Origin: Psychrobacter sp. JB385 | Lineage (GTDB): Bacteria; Pseudomonadota; Gammaproteobacteria; Pseudomonadales; Moraxellaceae | Direction of reading: 5' to 3' | Assembly (NCBI RefSeq): GCF_900163785.1 | Contig: NZ_FUKN01000014.1 | Location: 186,001 to 250,000 of the forward strand | DNA: 64,000 nucleotides | Position numbers and translations under genes: made by a program | The notes under the pieces: model-generated | What the model was told of the DNA's origin: nothing | Database searches by the model: none | The model's input: the letters and a program-made list of their open reading frames with translations, nothing else | Part shown: positions 7,631 to 16,965 of the stretch, one piece after another | Position numbering within the stretch: the first letter of the stretch is position 1 | How the letters are laid out: each line of letters opens with the position of its first letter

Positions 7631-9826
7631 TTAAATCACCTCGCGCGTCGTTTGAGCATTGGCAGCATCAGGACTTTTTGTATCGGTAAAACCGTTATGG
7701 CGTAGCAATGCATCTATGCTCGCACTACGGCCACGGAAGTTTTCGAAATTGGTTTTGGCTGGGAAACTGCCTCCAACAGACAAGATCGACTCACGAAAAG
7801 CTTTACCCGTTGCTGGGTTAAAAATACCGTCTTCTTCAAACTTACTAAAAGCGTCCGCCGAAAGCAGCTCAGCCCATTTATACGAGTAATAACCAGCGGC
7901 ATAGCCACCTGCGAATATATGACTGAAGCCATTGGCAAAACGGTTATAATCAGGGGTTTGCATGATAGCGATATCGCTTCGCACAGCATTCAAAGTGGCG
8001 AGAATACCCTCATAATCGAGTGCGGGCGTGTGTGCATGAATCAATAAATCAAACAGCGCAAACTCAATCTGGCGCAGCGTTTGTAGGCCGCTTTGGAAGT
8101 TTTTGACGGCCAATAGTGCATCAAGTTTGTCTTTAGGCAATGGCTCGCCAGTGTCGACATGACTGCTAATAAGTGCAATGCCTTCAGCATCCCACGCCCA
8201 GTTTTCCATAAATTGACTGGGCAGCTCAACTGCGTCCCATTCTACGCCATTGACCCCTGCGACATCACCGACCGTCACTTGGGTCAACAAATGATGCAAA
8301 CCATGACCGAACTCATGGAATAAGGTCAGCACTTCGTCATGGGTCAATAAGCTTGGTTTGCCATCCAGTGCGGGCGTAAAGTTACCCACCATAAAGCAAA
8401 CAGGCAGCTGCTGATGTGCTTTCGCTTCATAACTATAACGCGCTTGGAAACCATTCATCCACGCGCCGCCGCGCTTACCACTGCGCGAAAATAAGTCAAA
8501 GTAAAACCCGCCAATCAAGCGATCATCAGCGTCAAACAGCTGATAAAAGCGTACATCATCGTGCCAGCGTGATACAGAATGGCCACCTGCACCCTCATAG
8601 CTTTGCTCTTTTACTGTAATACCGTATAGACGTTCAACGATAGCAAACAAACCGCTAGTCACTTTTGGCAATGGGAAGTAAGGACGAATCTCTTCTTGCG
8701 ACAAGCTAAATTCACTTTGCTTTACTTTTTCAGCGATATAGGCGCTATCCCAAGGTTGTAATTCATCAATACCATAATCCTGCGCACATCTCTGTAACTG
8801 TGCTAAATCTTTCTGCGCGGCTGGGGTCGCTTGGGCTGCCAAGTCACGTAAGAATGTCTCTACTTCCAAGACACTGTCTGCCATCTTAGTCGATAGAGAT
8901 ACTTCAGCATAATTATCAAAGCCTAATAACTTGGCCTTTTGCTCACGCAAGGTGAGAATTTGGCTCATGATGTCGGCATTGTTTAATGACTCACCTTTAG
9001 CATTGGTATGCTCGTCAAACTCAGAGGCGCGGGTAACATAGGCTCGGTATAGCGTCTCACGTAGACCGCGGTCATCTGCATGAGTCATCACCGCCAGATA
9101 GACAGGGATATTTAAGCTGGCAACATAATAAGGTGTTGGTAATGCTGCCGCTTCTTCTTGCGTCAGTGTGCCGCTGGCAAGCAGTTTTGCTTTGTGCTGC
9201 TCGCCTGCATCTGCCAGTAGCGCCAGACCACTTTCTGTCAATCCTACCAATTGTTCATCATTGAGCACCAAAGCATACGCTTGAGTCGCATCTAACACAT
9301 GATCAGAAAACGTTGCCGATAGCGTTGAAAGCTTACTTTGAATAGCAGCGAATTGCGCCTGCTTGTCTGTTGGCAAAGCGACTCCTGATAACTCGAAGCT
9401 CTGTAGCGCAAGCTCAATAGCGCGCGCACGTGCAGGATCAAGTGTCGCAAAAAATGCCGTGTCGTTTACGATCGTTTGATAATGACTGAATAAAGGCTGA
9501 TGCTGCCCAACCCGCGTACCATAAGCGGATAGAGTGGGCAGTAGCTCATGATGGACATGACGTATTTCATCCGTACTCGTCACGCCATTGAGATGCGATA
9601 AGATTCCCCAGCTACGATCTAGCGCTAGATTGATATGGTCAAATGCCATGACATCCATCAATGCTTGTTCGGCGCTGATATCAGCATGATGAGTTTCTGA
9701 CGTCGCTGTCATATCATCCAAAAAAGCATTGGCCTTATCAATGGCACTCATGACTTCGTCACGTAATGTATTTGGTGCGACATTGGCAAAATCAATGAGA
9801 TGTAAGTCTGTAAAAGTAGCGTTCAT
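7631..9826 (-). CDS. prlC: Oligopeptidase A (M3 family zinc metallopeptidase)
   Basis: PrlC/OpdA degrades small peptides, including cleaved signal peptides, in the cytoplasm. The zinc site HEFGHGLHH lies at about residues 504-512, followed by the conserved VEWDAVELPSQFMENW block (Glu is the third zinc ligand in M3 peptidases). The C-terminal part (FSHIFAGGYAAGYYSYKWAELLSADAFSKFEEDGI) is typical, as is the long helical N-terminal half. With the ATG at 9826 it is 731 residues, longer than E. coli OpdA (680). An upstream in-frame TTG at 9844 is less likely; neither has a strong ribosome binding site. It forms a two-gene unit with yheV. Confidence 0.96.
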   Translation of the reverse strand: MNATFTDLHLIDFANVAPNTLRDEVMSAIDKANAFLDDMTATSETHHADISAEQALMDVMAFDHINLALDRSWGILSHLNGVTSTDEIRHVHHELLPTLSAYGTRVGQHQPLFSHYQTIVNDTAFFATLDPARARAIELALQSFELSGVALPTDKQAQFAAIQSKLSTLSATFSDHVLDATQAYALVLNDEQLVGLTESGLALLADAGEQHKAKLLASGTLTQEEAAALPTPYYVASLNIPVYLAVMTHADDRGLRETLYRAYVTRASEFDEHTNAKGESLNNADIMSQILTLREQKAKLLGFDNYAEVSLSTKMADSVLEVETFLRDLAAQATPAAQKDLAQLQRCAQDYGIDELQPWDSAYIAEKVKQSEFSLSQEEIRPYFPLPKVTSGLFAIVERLYGITVKEQSYEGAGGHSVSRWHDDVRFYQLFDADDRLIGGFYFDLFSRSGKRGGAWMNGFQARYSYEAKAHQQLPVCFMVGNFTPALDGKPSLLTHDEVLTLFHEFGHGLHHLLTQVTVGDVAGVNGVEWDAVELPSQFMENWAWDAEGIALISSHVDTGEPLPKDKLDALLAVKNFQSGLQTLRQIEFALFDLLIHAHTPALDYEGILATLNAVRSDIAIMQTPDYNRFANGFSHIFAGGYAAGYYSYKWAELLSADAFSKFEEDGIFNPATGKAFRESILSVGGSFPAKTNFENFRGRSASIDALLRHNGFTDTKSPDAANAQTTREVI

Positions 9827-10331
9827 AAAGGTATCCGATATCAATGAGTGAAGTATAAAAGGATCAAATGGATGTCATAAATAGTTGTGTACTGCCGTCA
9901 TTATGGACGGCATAGAGTCGTTCTGACTTTTTATATAGGTTATACAAAAGATGGGTTCGTTTACCAAAAATGCAACCTAGCGACCTATATAGTTGATTGA
10001 CTCTGATAGTTAATTGACTTTAAAAACAGGCAAAAGAAAATCGTTCCAAACAGAGAGAGTAGTCTTTTAACAATACTGAGCGTTCTACTTACAAAGCATC
10101 ATCATTTGCTTGCAAATTCACCCTATAGTGGTTCATAGCCAGCTGTTAGCATCAAGGCAATGGAATAAAAAATAATGATTAAAACTGATAAAAGCGTTCA
10201 ATAACCTAAATCCTAATACGAATGGTGATATTAAGAAAAGTGCTCATAGTAGGATTAGGCAATCAGTACAAAATGCTTAATAAATGAAAATAACCGTCGA
10301 ACATAAATGATAATAAAACAAGGAGTCATAC
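9827..10331. other. Intergenic region between divergent prlC and the Balon-like gene
   Basis: About 500 bases with stops in all frames, holding the promoters of both divergent units. I see no confident promoter, repeat or RNA gene. AAGGAG at about 10319-10324 is the ribosome binding site for the gene at 10332. Confidence 0.5.
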
Positions 10332-11444
10332 ATGAAAGCCACTCTTAAAAGTTTACGTCAAACCAAAGCCGACCCTGCGGTCAGTATCTTTGTAAAAACG
10401 CATCGTGCACACCCTGCTAACGATCAGGATCCTATTGCCTTGAAAAACCAGCTAAAAGTAGCTGAGGATCGCTTAACCAATGAGTATGATAAGCGCACCG
10501 CCACCACGATTTTAGACAATATTCATGCGAAAACGAGCGAGCTGAATCACAACTATAATCTGGATACCCTAGCGATATTTGCTAGCACAGACGACGTACA
10601 GATCATTCGTATGCCAATTGACACGCAAGAGCGTGTGGTTATCTCCAACCGTTTTGCTACTCGTGACTTGGTTCGTGATATGGCAAGTGCCGTTCATTAC
10701 TATACAGTCGTACTAACGCGTGATAATGCGCGTCTGATTGAAGCGTCTAATGATCGTGTTGTCAAAGAATTCGATAAAGATGATAACGCACAGAACAACA
10801 TGGAAAATATCCCGTTCCCTGTTGAAAACAACGGCTTGTATACCACAGGTGATGCTGGTTCAGATCGTTCAGCAAACAATGAAAGCAGTTATTTAAAAGA
10901 ATTCTTTAACCAAGTCGATAAAAGTGTGCAAGAGCTGTGGGGAGAGCATAAGATGCCACTGGTCGTCGTGGGTGATGCAAAAAATATTGCTTACTATAAA
11001 GAGGTCTGTGATCGTCCAGACAATATTATTGCCACTGTTTCAAACGCGACTCACTTAGATGACGGTAGCGCTCAGCACATTGTCGATAGTGTACAAGAAG
11101 CAGTAGAAAAATATCGCACCTCGCTGCATCAAGCGGCCTTAGGTGAAATTGATAAAGCACGTGGCGCTAATATGTTGCAAACGGACTTGCAAGAAGTGTA
11201 TCGCAGTGCTTTTCAAGGGGCAGGCGAGACCCTTTATGTGCGTCGCGGTTATATCCAATCAGCTAAAATTGATGAAAAAGCGCAAACGTTGAGCGTAACC
11301 AATGATCCAGCTGCTGAAGGTGTGACTGATGATGCTATCGGTGAAGTCATAGAGCATGTGATTCATAATGGCGGTAAAGCCGTATTTATGCCACAGGATA
11401 TCATGGGCGAAGATCAGCCGATTGCTTTGGTGACTCGTTATTAA
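10332..11444 (+). CDS. Bacterial archaeo-eukaryotic release factor (baeRF)-like protein, candidate Balon-type ribosome hibernation factor
   Basis: The 370-residue protein shows an aeRF1/Pelota-like three-part layout. The N-terminal domain has the segment LDTLAIFAS...IIRMPIDTQERVVISNRFATRDLVRDM. A middle domain begins YYTVVLTRDNARLIEASNDRVVKEF and MPLVVVGDAKNIAYYKEVC. The C-terminal L7Ae-like domain contains AFQGAGETLYVRRGY and ends VIHNGGKAVFMPQDI...PIALVTRY, matching eRF1 domain 3. No GGQ motif and no NIKS motif is present, so peptide release is not expected. Balon, described in Psychrobacter urativorans, is such a GGQ-less aeRF1 homologue that occupies the A site with EF-Tu in dormant ribosomes; orthology here is inferred. 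The gene is monocistronic, with a strong ribosome binding site (AAGGAG) and a strong terminator. Confidence 0.65.
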   Translation: MKATLKSLRQTKADPAVSIFVKTHRAHPANDQDPIALKNQLKVAEDRLTNEYDKRTATTILDNIHAKTSELNHNYNLDTLAIFASTDDVQIIRMPIDTQERVVISNRFATRDLVRDMASAVHYYTVVLTRDNARLIEASNDRVVKEFDKDDNAQNNMENIPFPVENNGLYTTGDAGSDRSANNESSYLKEFFNQVDKSVQELWGEHKMPLVVVGDAKNIAYYKEVCDRPDNIIATVSNATHLDDGSAQHIVDSVQEAVEKYRTSLHQAALGEIDKARGANMLQTDLQEVYRSAFQGAGETLYVRRGYIQSAKIDEKAQTLSVTNDPAAEGVTDDAIGEVIEHVIHNGGKAVFMPQDIMGEDQPIALVTRY

Positions 11445-11525
11445 TTTGGTAAAACTGATTTTATAAAACTGTCGATTTATATTATTGGCAGATTTAGAAG
11501 CCAGTGGTACAAGCGCTATCTTTTA

Positions 11526-11560
11526 AAAGCATTGGCTTAATATAAGCCAATGCTTTTTTT
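11526..11560 (+). terminator. Intrinsic terminator of the Balon-like gene
   Basis: A 14-bp perfect stem (AAAGCATTGGCTTA and its complement) around a 3-nt loop, ending in a run of seven or more T. Confidence 0.92.
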
Positions 11561-12032
11561 ATGAATGCTCTCATATTTTTTATCTCTAAAACGGTATCTT
11601 TTTTATATAAATTAGCAGCACTGGTGCTTACAAGAAGGTTAGTGCTTTCTTATGGTAGATTATTATTTTGCCACAAGTAAAAATTCCTGAAGCCTTTATT
11701 TTTCAATGTATACAGAGAGTTGCAAAACTGTTTTTGCTTATAAATAAAGCGCCGTTTGTCGCTGGTGTTTTTAGTAGTAACTTCTGTTTTCAATGAAGGA
11801 TAAGCAATAAACGGATAGCAGAAAGTTTTGTCTGGCATATGGAGTTCACCATTGTTGATACACAGTGGTTGAGTATTGCTTCGATTAATTATGAAAAATG
11901 AGCCATGAAAATAGGTGTCATCGGTCAGAGTCGCTTAGCAATACTACAACGCGTTATCGCTGATTAACTACTGCTGATGAATCAGACTGCTGTTATACTC
12001 GGTAGCGTATTCATCTGCTTATCGACCTTTTT
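11561..12032. other. Intergenic region, no supported gene
   Basis: About 470 AT-rich bases. A 62-codon minus-strand frame at 11650-11838 has no family resemblance and no convincing ribosome binding site and was not accepted. The promoter of the downstream nuclease gene should lie at the right end but is not recognisable. Confidence 0.5.
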
Positions 12033-12803
12033 ATGACGACTGAATTTATGACTACTCCCTCTTTTGTTTTGACCAGCTATAATATTCACAAAGGCATGTC
12101 ACCGCTAAATCGCCAAGTAAAATTACAGGGTATCGCCAAAGCACTTGAGATCATTGGCTCCGATGTGCTGTGTTTGCAAGAAGTGCAAGGCCAAAACCTC
12201 AAGCGTAATATGCAATATAACGAATATCCTGACCAATCGCAGCACGAATGGTTTGGTGAGTATTTGCAGCTGCAAAACAGCTATGGCAAAAATTCTGAAT
12301 ATGACAATGGTCATCATGGCAATGCGGTACTCAGTCGCTTTCCTTTAGACCCAAAACATAACGTCAATATCACGGTCAATAAGCTTGAGCAGCGCGGTGT
12401 ATTGCATTGTGAAGTGCAGCCAGTCGGGTGGGAGACGCCTGTGGTAGTACTGTGCGCTCATTTAAATCTGCTGGAACGAGATCGTATCAAACAGTATCAG
12501 GCAATTAGCGATTATGTGCGCAATGAGATTGCCCATGACCAACCGCTTATCTTGGCAGGGGATTTTAATGACTGGAAAAAAATGTCCTGTGACAAGCTCG
12601 CCACAAGTTTAGGGATGACCGAGGCTTTTAAGCATTGCCATGGCAAACTGTCAGCCACCTTCCCAGCCAAACTGCCTGTGCTCAGCTTGGATCGAATCTA
12701 TACCCGTAATCTGGGTGTCAAAGATGCGTGGGTACATACTGGCAAACCTTGGTCAACATTATCAGATCATCTACCAATTAGTGCAGAGCTGGTATTATTG
12801 TGA
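12033..12803 (+). CDS. Endonuclease/exonuclease/phosphatase (EEP) family protein
   Basis: The 256-residue protein has the metal-dependent EEP fold (DNase I / exonuclease III superfamily). Motifs in order: VLTSYNIHKG (Asn of the first motif), DVLCLQEVQ (metal-binding Glu), GNAVLSRFPL, VVVLCAHLNL (catalytic His region), PLILAGDFNDW (Asp/Asn pair) and the C-terminal SDHLPISAEL (catalytic His). It resembles the YbhP branch, whose substrate is unsettled (nucleic acid, phospholipid or inositol phosphate are all possible in the superfamily). No signal peptide, so it is probably cytoplasmic. The start could also be the ATG at 12048; neither has a clear ribosome binding site. Confidence 0.88.
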   Translation: MTTEFMTTPSFVLTSYNIHKGMSPLNRQVKLQGIAKALEIIGSDVLCLQEVQGQNLKRNMQYNEYPDQSQHEWFGEYLQLQNSYGKNSEYDNGHHGNAVLSRFPLDPKHNVNITVNKLEQRGVLHCEVQPVGWETPVVVLCAHLNLLERDRIKQYQAISDYVRNEIAHDQPLILAGDFNDWKKMSCDKLATSLGMTEAFKHCHGKLSATFPAKLPVLSLDRIYTRNLGVKDAWVHTGKPWSTLSDHLPISAELVLL

Positions 12804-12877
12804 TAGGGTGCTAAAGCAATCAAAATTGAGCTGTAGTGCAAAAATAAAATAATAGCAACTTATAAGGATATAGAACG

Positions 12878-13873
12878 ATGTCTAACCATCCGTTACCAAC
12901 CAGCCAACATGCCGTGCTGATACGTGAATTTGGCGAACCAGAAGTCATGAAATATCAGGACGGCGTTGCCATTCCTGAGTTACAAGACAATCAAGTATTG
13001 GTCAAAATTGCTTATGCTGGTATCAATCCAGTTGATTACAAAACCCGCCAAGGAAAAGGCTGGGGTGCCGATAATATTCGTAAAGAAAAATTCGACAATG
13101 ATCAGCCCGCTATTTTAGGGTTTGACATGGCAGGGCAAGTGGTCAAAAGCAATAGCGATCAGTTTAGTAAAGGTGAGCAAGTGGCTGCACTGTCATTCAA
13201 TGGCGGCTGCTATGCGGAGTATGTGGTTATTGATGCCAAGCTGTTGGCAAAAGTACCAACTTCGGTCACGCTAGAGCAAGCAGGAGCGTTGCCTTGTATC
13301 GGACAAACGGCTCTGCAATTTGTAGAGTTTGCCGATATCAAAGCTGGCGAGCATGTGGTCATCAATGCACCCGCAGGCGGTGTTGGACACTTGCTGATTC
13401 AGCTATTGATGGACAAAATTGCTCAGGATAATATCAAGGTCACTGTCATTTGCTCATCAGAAAAGTACGCCAAGCTTGAGCAAATAATCGACACCAGCAA
13501 GCTGACAGGTTGGATTGATTATACCAAAGATGACGCATTCCCTGACTTGCAAGCTGACATGCTATTGGATTTGGTTGGCGATGAAGCAGGAGTTCGCGCC
13601 TTGAGTGTACTTCGATCTGGTGCGCGAGTGAACGTATTACCGACGATCTGGGTCGATAAGCTCAAAGAAGCGGGCCAGCAGAAAAACTTAGCCGTGGCAG
13701 GTTATAAAGCCCAGCGTAGTGGAGAAGACATGGCGCGCGTTTTACAGCTGGTTGCGGATGGCAAATTGACCTTAATCATTCAGCAAGTGTATCCGTTGTC
13801 AGAAGTGGTTACGGCCCATCATGCGCTACAACAAGGCGATGCGTTTGGTAAAATAGTTCTGAAAGTTGATTAG
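12878..13873 (+). CDS. NAD(P)-dependent MDR-family oxidoreductase (quinone oxidoreductase-like)
   Basis: The 331-residue protein belongs to the medium-chain dehydrogenase/reductase family. The GroES-like N-terminal domain contains VLVKIAYAGINPVDYKTRQG and ILGFDMAGQV; the Rossmann domain has EQAGALPCIGQTALQFV and the dinucleotide loop INAPAGGVGHLLIQL. The Cys ligands of the structural zinc in classical alcohol dehydrogenases are absent, as in the zinc-free quinone oxidoreductase branch. Likely it reduces an enone, quinone or aldehyde with NADPH; the physiological substrate is unknown. AAGGA precedes the ATG at a proper distance. It converges with the AlkB-like gene with a 4-base overlap of the ends. 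Confidence 0.9.
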   Translation: MSNHPLPTSQHAVLIREFGEPEVMKYQDGVAIPELQDNQVLVKIAYAGINPVDYKTRQGKGWGADNIRKEKFDNDQPAILGFDMAGQVVKSNSDQFSKGEQVAALSFNGGCYAEYVVIDAKLLAKVPTSVTLEQAGALPCIGQTALQFVEFADIKAGEHVVINAPAGGVGHLLIQLLMDKIAQDNIKVTVICSSEKYAKLEQIIDTSKLTGWIDYTKDDAFPDLQADMLLDLVGDEAGVRALSVLRSGARVNVLPTIWVDKLKEAGQQKNLAVAGYKAQRSGEDMARVLQLVADGKLTLIIQQVYPLSEVVTAHHALQQGDAFGKIVLKVD

Positions 13874-14487
13874 ACATTATGCATGCGTCGAAACGTCAAA
13901 CTAATACGTCCCGTTGAAACCTTTTTGGTCTTAGTGATGGTGTGTTTCCAAAATGTTTGCGTATCACCATGCATGACAACTAGCTGACCAGACTCAAGAC
14001 AAAGCGCCACTTTGTCTTGAGTTTTTTTATGTTTAAAAACAAACTTACGCGTGGCTCCTAACGACAGTGAGGCGATGATTGGCTGATCACCCAATTCTTT
14101 TTCGTCGTCAGCATGATAGCCCATACCGTCAGTACCTGATGGATAGTAGTTGAGTAGGCACGAGTTAAAATCTGCCGTAATGCCTATATTACTCAGTAAC
14201 CGCTCAATATGCTGTTTCACGTGGAACACTGTGTCTGACCAAGGAATGGCTTGTCGTCCGTGTCCTGAATAATGATAACTGATATCTTCTGTACCCATCC
14301 AAACAATCTGACGCGTTGTAACATGGGTTTTGCCAAACAGCGTCACAATATCAGATTGCCAAGGTAGCGCTGTTGATAAGGCATCATAAAGCGTACGAGC
14401 ATCATCAATGACGATACCTAAGTCATTGACTTGGCCGTCATAGGGCAATAAGTTGTCTGTGGGCGCAGGCGCGAAGAGGTCGGTCAT
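13870..14487 (-). CDS. AlkB-like Fe(II)/2-oxoglutarate-dependent dioxygenase
   Basis: AlkB-family enzymes oxidatively remove alkyl groups from nucleic acid bases. The 205-residue protein has the family core: FNSCLLNYYPSGTDGMGYHADDE, with the iron ligands His125 and Asp127 (HxD), then IIASLSLGATRKFVFKH, the third iron ligand His in TFWKHTITK, and the 2-oxoglutarate-binding Arg in GRISLTFR. The tyrosine-rich LNYY and the GMGYHADDE block place it in the AlkB/ALKBH2-3-like repair branch. Repair of 1-methyladenine and 3-methylcytosine is the family expectation. It stands alone; the preceding ABC transporter on the same strand is separated by over 200 bases and a terminator. Confidence 0.92.
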   Translation of the reverse strand: MTDLFAPAPTDNLLPYDGQVNDLGIVIDDARTLYDALSTALPWQSDIVTLFGKTHVTTRQIVWMGTEDISYHYSGHGRQAIPWSDTVFHVKQHIERLLSNIGITADFNSCLLNYYPSGTDGMGYHADDEKELGDQPIIASLSLGATRKFVFKHKKTQDKVALCLESGQLVVMHGDTQTFWKHTITKTKKVSTGRISLTFRRMHNV

Positions 14488-14642
14488 GGTTATGCCTATT
14501 CATCGTGGTAATAATGATTCATGAGAAATTGAAAAGTAATGACAAGCAGTAAGAGACGATTGGGTGTTCAATAAAAGGTACGTTTTTGAGCGACAACTAC
14601 ATTGAGTGACGGCTAGCTGAGTGACTGTTAAATAGTGATTCT

Positions 14643-14671
14643 AAAATAAAAATTGACACGTCCTTGTGTCA
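14643..14671 (-). terminator. Probable terminator of the ABC transporter gene
   Basis: TGACAC / GTGTCA six-bp stem with 6-nt loop at 14654-14671; read on the minus strand it is followed by ATTTTTATTTT. It is about 35 bases after the transporter stop. The stem is short, so the call is moderate. Confidence 0.55.
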
Positions 14672-14703
14672 GGTTTTTAGTGACATTTTTTAAATGATAG
14701 TAA

Positions 14704-16608
14704 TCAGCTGTCTTCGCCCAAGAAGCCGCCACTTTGACGATGCCATAAGCGTGCATACACACCTTGTAATGCCAACAGTTCATCATGACTGCCTTGCTCG
14801 ATAATCTGACCTTTGTCCATCACCACCAGTCGATCCAGTGCGGCAATGGTTGAGAGACGATGGGCGATTGCAATCACTGTCTTGCCAGTCATGATGTCAT
14901 TTAGACTCTCGGTAATGGCAAACTCAATCTCAGAATCAAGCGCACTTGTCGCCTCATCCAACAACAAAATAGGCGCATTTTTGAGCATGACCCGTGAGAT
15001 GGCGATACGCTGACGCTGACCGCCAGAGAGTTTGACACCGCGCTCGCCTACTTGCGTATTCAGCCCCGTGTTGCCTTTATCGTCATATAAATCTTTGATA
15101 AAGTCCCACGCTTGCGCTTGCTTGGCAGCTGTCATGATCTCTTCATCAGTCGCATCAGGACGACCGTAAGCGATGTTTTCACGCACCGTACGATGCAGCA
15201 GTGAAGTATCTTGCGTGACCATGCCAATCTGTTGACGCAATGACTCTTGAGTGACGTCGTCGATAGCCTGTCCGTCGATTAAGATTTTGCCTTTATCCAC
15301 ATCAAAGAAGCGCAGTAACAGATTCACTAACGTAGATTTACCAGCGCCTGAACGTCCAACCAAGCCAATTTTTTCGCCTGGTTTGATATCCAAATAAAAG
15401 TTATCAAGAAGTTTGGTGGTCTTGGTCGCTGAGGCATTGACTTCGTCTATATGCTCGCCTTCTATATCAGTGTTATCATCATGCTCATAACTGAAATCAA
15501 CATGATCAAATACGATACGACCCTCAGTGACTTTGACCGTCGGCGCATCGGGTTTATCAACGATGGTTTGCGGTGCAGATAATGTGCGCATGCCATCTTG
15601 TACTGTACCAATGCTCTCAAACAGACTGGCAGTTTGCCACATAATCCAGCGTGTCAGACCATTTAAGCGTAGTGCCATTGCTGTTGCTGCTGCGATAGCT
15701 CCCACACCGACCGCACCTTGTTGCCATAGGTAAAGACCAATACCTGCTGTGCCACTGACCAAAATCACACTAATCATATGGGTTGAGACTTCTAAATAGC
15801 TGACCCAGCGCATTTGCGCATGTACGGTACCCAAAAACTGACCCATGGCGTTTTTGGCATAACTCAACTCACGGCGAGAATGGCTAAACAGCTTAACGGT
15901 CATGATATTGGCATAAGCGTCCGTTATACGGCCTGTCATCAGCGCGCGCGCATCGGCTTGTATGATGGCAGTGAGTTTTAATTTAGGAATAAAGTACCAG
16001 ATGCATAGAGCGACCAAGACAAACCAGACGATAAAGGGAATCAGCAATAGGCTATCTAGATTAAACAGAATGACCCCTGAGGTAATAAAGTAGACGGCAA
16101 CATACATAAACATGTCGGTGACCGTCATAACGGTATCACGTACAGCCAAAGCCGTTTGCATCACCTTGGCTGACACACGCCCTGAAAATTCATCTTGATA
16201 AAACTGCATCGATTGCCCAAGCATGCGTTGATGAAAACGCCAGCGCATCTGCATAGGGAATACCCCTTGCAGGGTTTGGAAATGCACCAATGATGATAAA
16301 GTAATCCAGATGGGGCTTACTATCATGACAGCAAGCATCAAGAGCAGCATATTGCCTTTTTCTGCCCATAGGTTTTGCGGGGTATAGACACCCAGCCAAT
16401 CAACGATATTCCCAATCCAAGCAAACAGCATGGCTTCGTAGATACCGATGCCTGCTGACAACACCATAAATAGCAACAGCCAGCCGCGTAGACCATTGGT
16501 ACATGCCCACAAAAACTTAAGCATGCCGTCACGAGGTGAGGGCAGTGGCATGGGCGTTTCAGGAAAGGCAGGCAGGCGGTTTTCAAAAAATCGAAATAGA
16601 GCATTCAT
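14704..16608 (-). CDS. ABC transporter, fused permease and ATPase (MsbA/exporter type)
   Basis: The 634-residue protein has an N-terminal membrane domain with six hydrophobic segments (about residues 35-330) and a C-terminal nucleotide-binding domain. The ATPase shows Walker A GLVGRSGAGKST (about 415-426), Q-loop IGMVTQDTSLLHRTVRENI, signature LSGGQRQRIAISR, Walker B APILLLDEATSALD and the H-loop IAHRLSTIA. It is a half-transporter expected to act as a homodimer. Substrate is unknown: lipid, drug or peptide export are all possible, and similarity to the lipid A flippase MsbA is only at fold level. A hydrophilic acidic insert (EHDDNTDIEGEHIDEVNAS) sits between the core strand and Walker A. It is a single-gene unit. 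Confidence 0.9.
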   Translation of the reverse strand: MNALFRFFENRLPAFPETPMPLPSPRDGMLKFLWACTNGLRGWLLLFMVLSAGIGIYEAMLFAWIGNIVDWLGVYTPQNLWAEKGNMLLLMLAVMIVSPIWITLSSLVHFQTLQGVFPMQMRWRFHQRMLGQSMQFYQDEFSGRVSAKVMQTALAVRDTVMTVTDMFMYVAVYFITSGVILFNLDSLLLIPFIVWFVLVALCIWYFIPKLKLTAIIQADARALMTGRITDAYANIMTVKLFSHSRRELSYAKNAMGQFLGTVHAQMRWVSYLEVSTHMISVILVSGTAGIGLYLWQQGAVGVGAIAAATAMALRLNGLTRWIMWQTASLFESIGTVQDGMRTLSAPQTIVDKPDAPTVKVTEGRIVFDHVDFSYEHDDNTDIEGEHIDEVNASATKTTKLLDNFYLDIKPGEKIGLVGRSGAGKSTLVNLLLRFFDVDKGKILIDGQAIDDVTQESLRQQIGMVTQDTSLLHRTVRENIAYGRPDATDEEIMTAAKQAQAWDFIKDLYDDKGNTGLNTQVGERGVKLSGGQRQRIAISRVMLKNAPILLLDEATSALDSEIEFAITESLNDIMTGKTVIAIAHRLSTIAALDRLVVMDKGQIIEQGSHDELLALQGVYARLWHRQSGGFLGEDS

Positions 16609-16965
16609 AGGCAGTCATAAAGCATCAATAGCAGTACGCCAAAACCAACGATGTCACTCGTTGTTTTGAATCGTTACTGTTGTTATTAGGGAGACTGTCT
16701 ATTTTAACAAATTTCATAATTAGACCTGCATGCGAATTGTAATTTGCACCCTCCAGACTGCCTTTGCCATTCATCAATTCATGTATAAATGCATTGCTGT
16801 AAAAGAAATATTTTGTTACATTCCATACGTTTAACTTACCTCAAGGCTCTTACTTTGAAGCCATGACCTTGATACCAGTAGAATATGGCGGTTAACGTAC
16901 AGGCAATCTCAGATAAATAAAAATAGTCATCACACAAAAATAGTGGTTTTAAAAGGTAGAAGTAC
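16609..16965. other. Intergenic region between divergent ABC and DMT transporter genes
   Basis: About 357 bases with no supported gene. It should hold two divergent promoters. ATACCAGTAGAA at about 16872 repeats 12 bases of the arm of the 22-bp inverted repeat after pnp, without a partner arm here. Nothing else stands out. Confidence 0.5.

Noticed and set aside
11650-11838. Minus-strand frame of 62 codons in the gap after the Balon-like gene
   Set aside because: No family resemblance, no convincing ribosome binding site, composition like random AT-rich DNA.
16872-16883. Second copy of the inverted repeat found after pnp
   Set aside because: Only 12 bases of one arm match and no partner arm is present, so it is not called a repeat copy.
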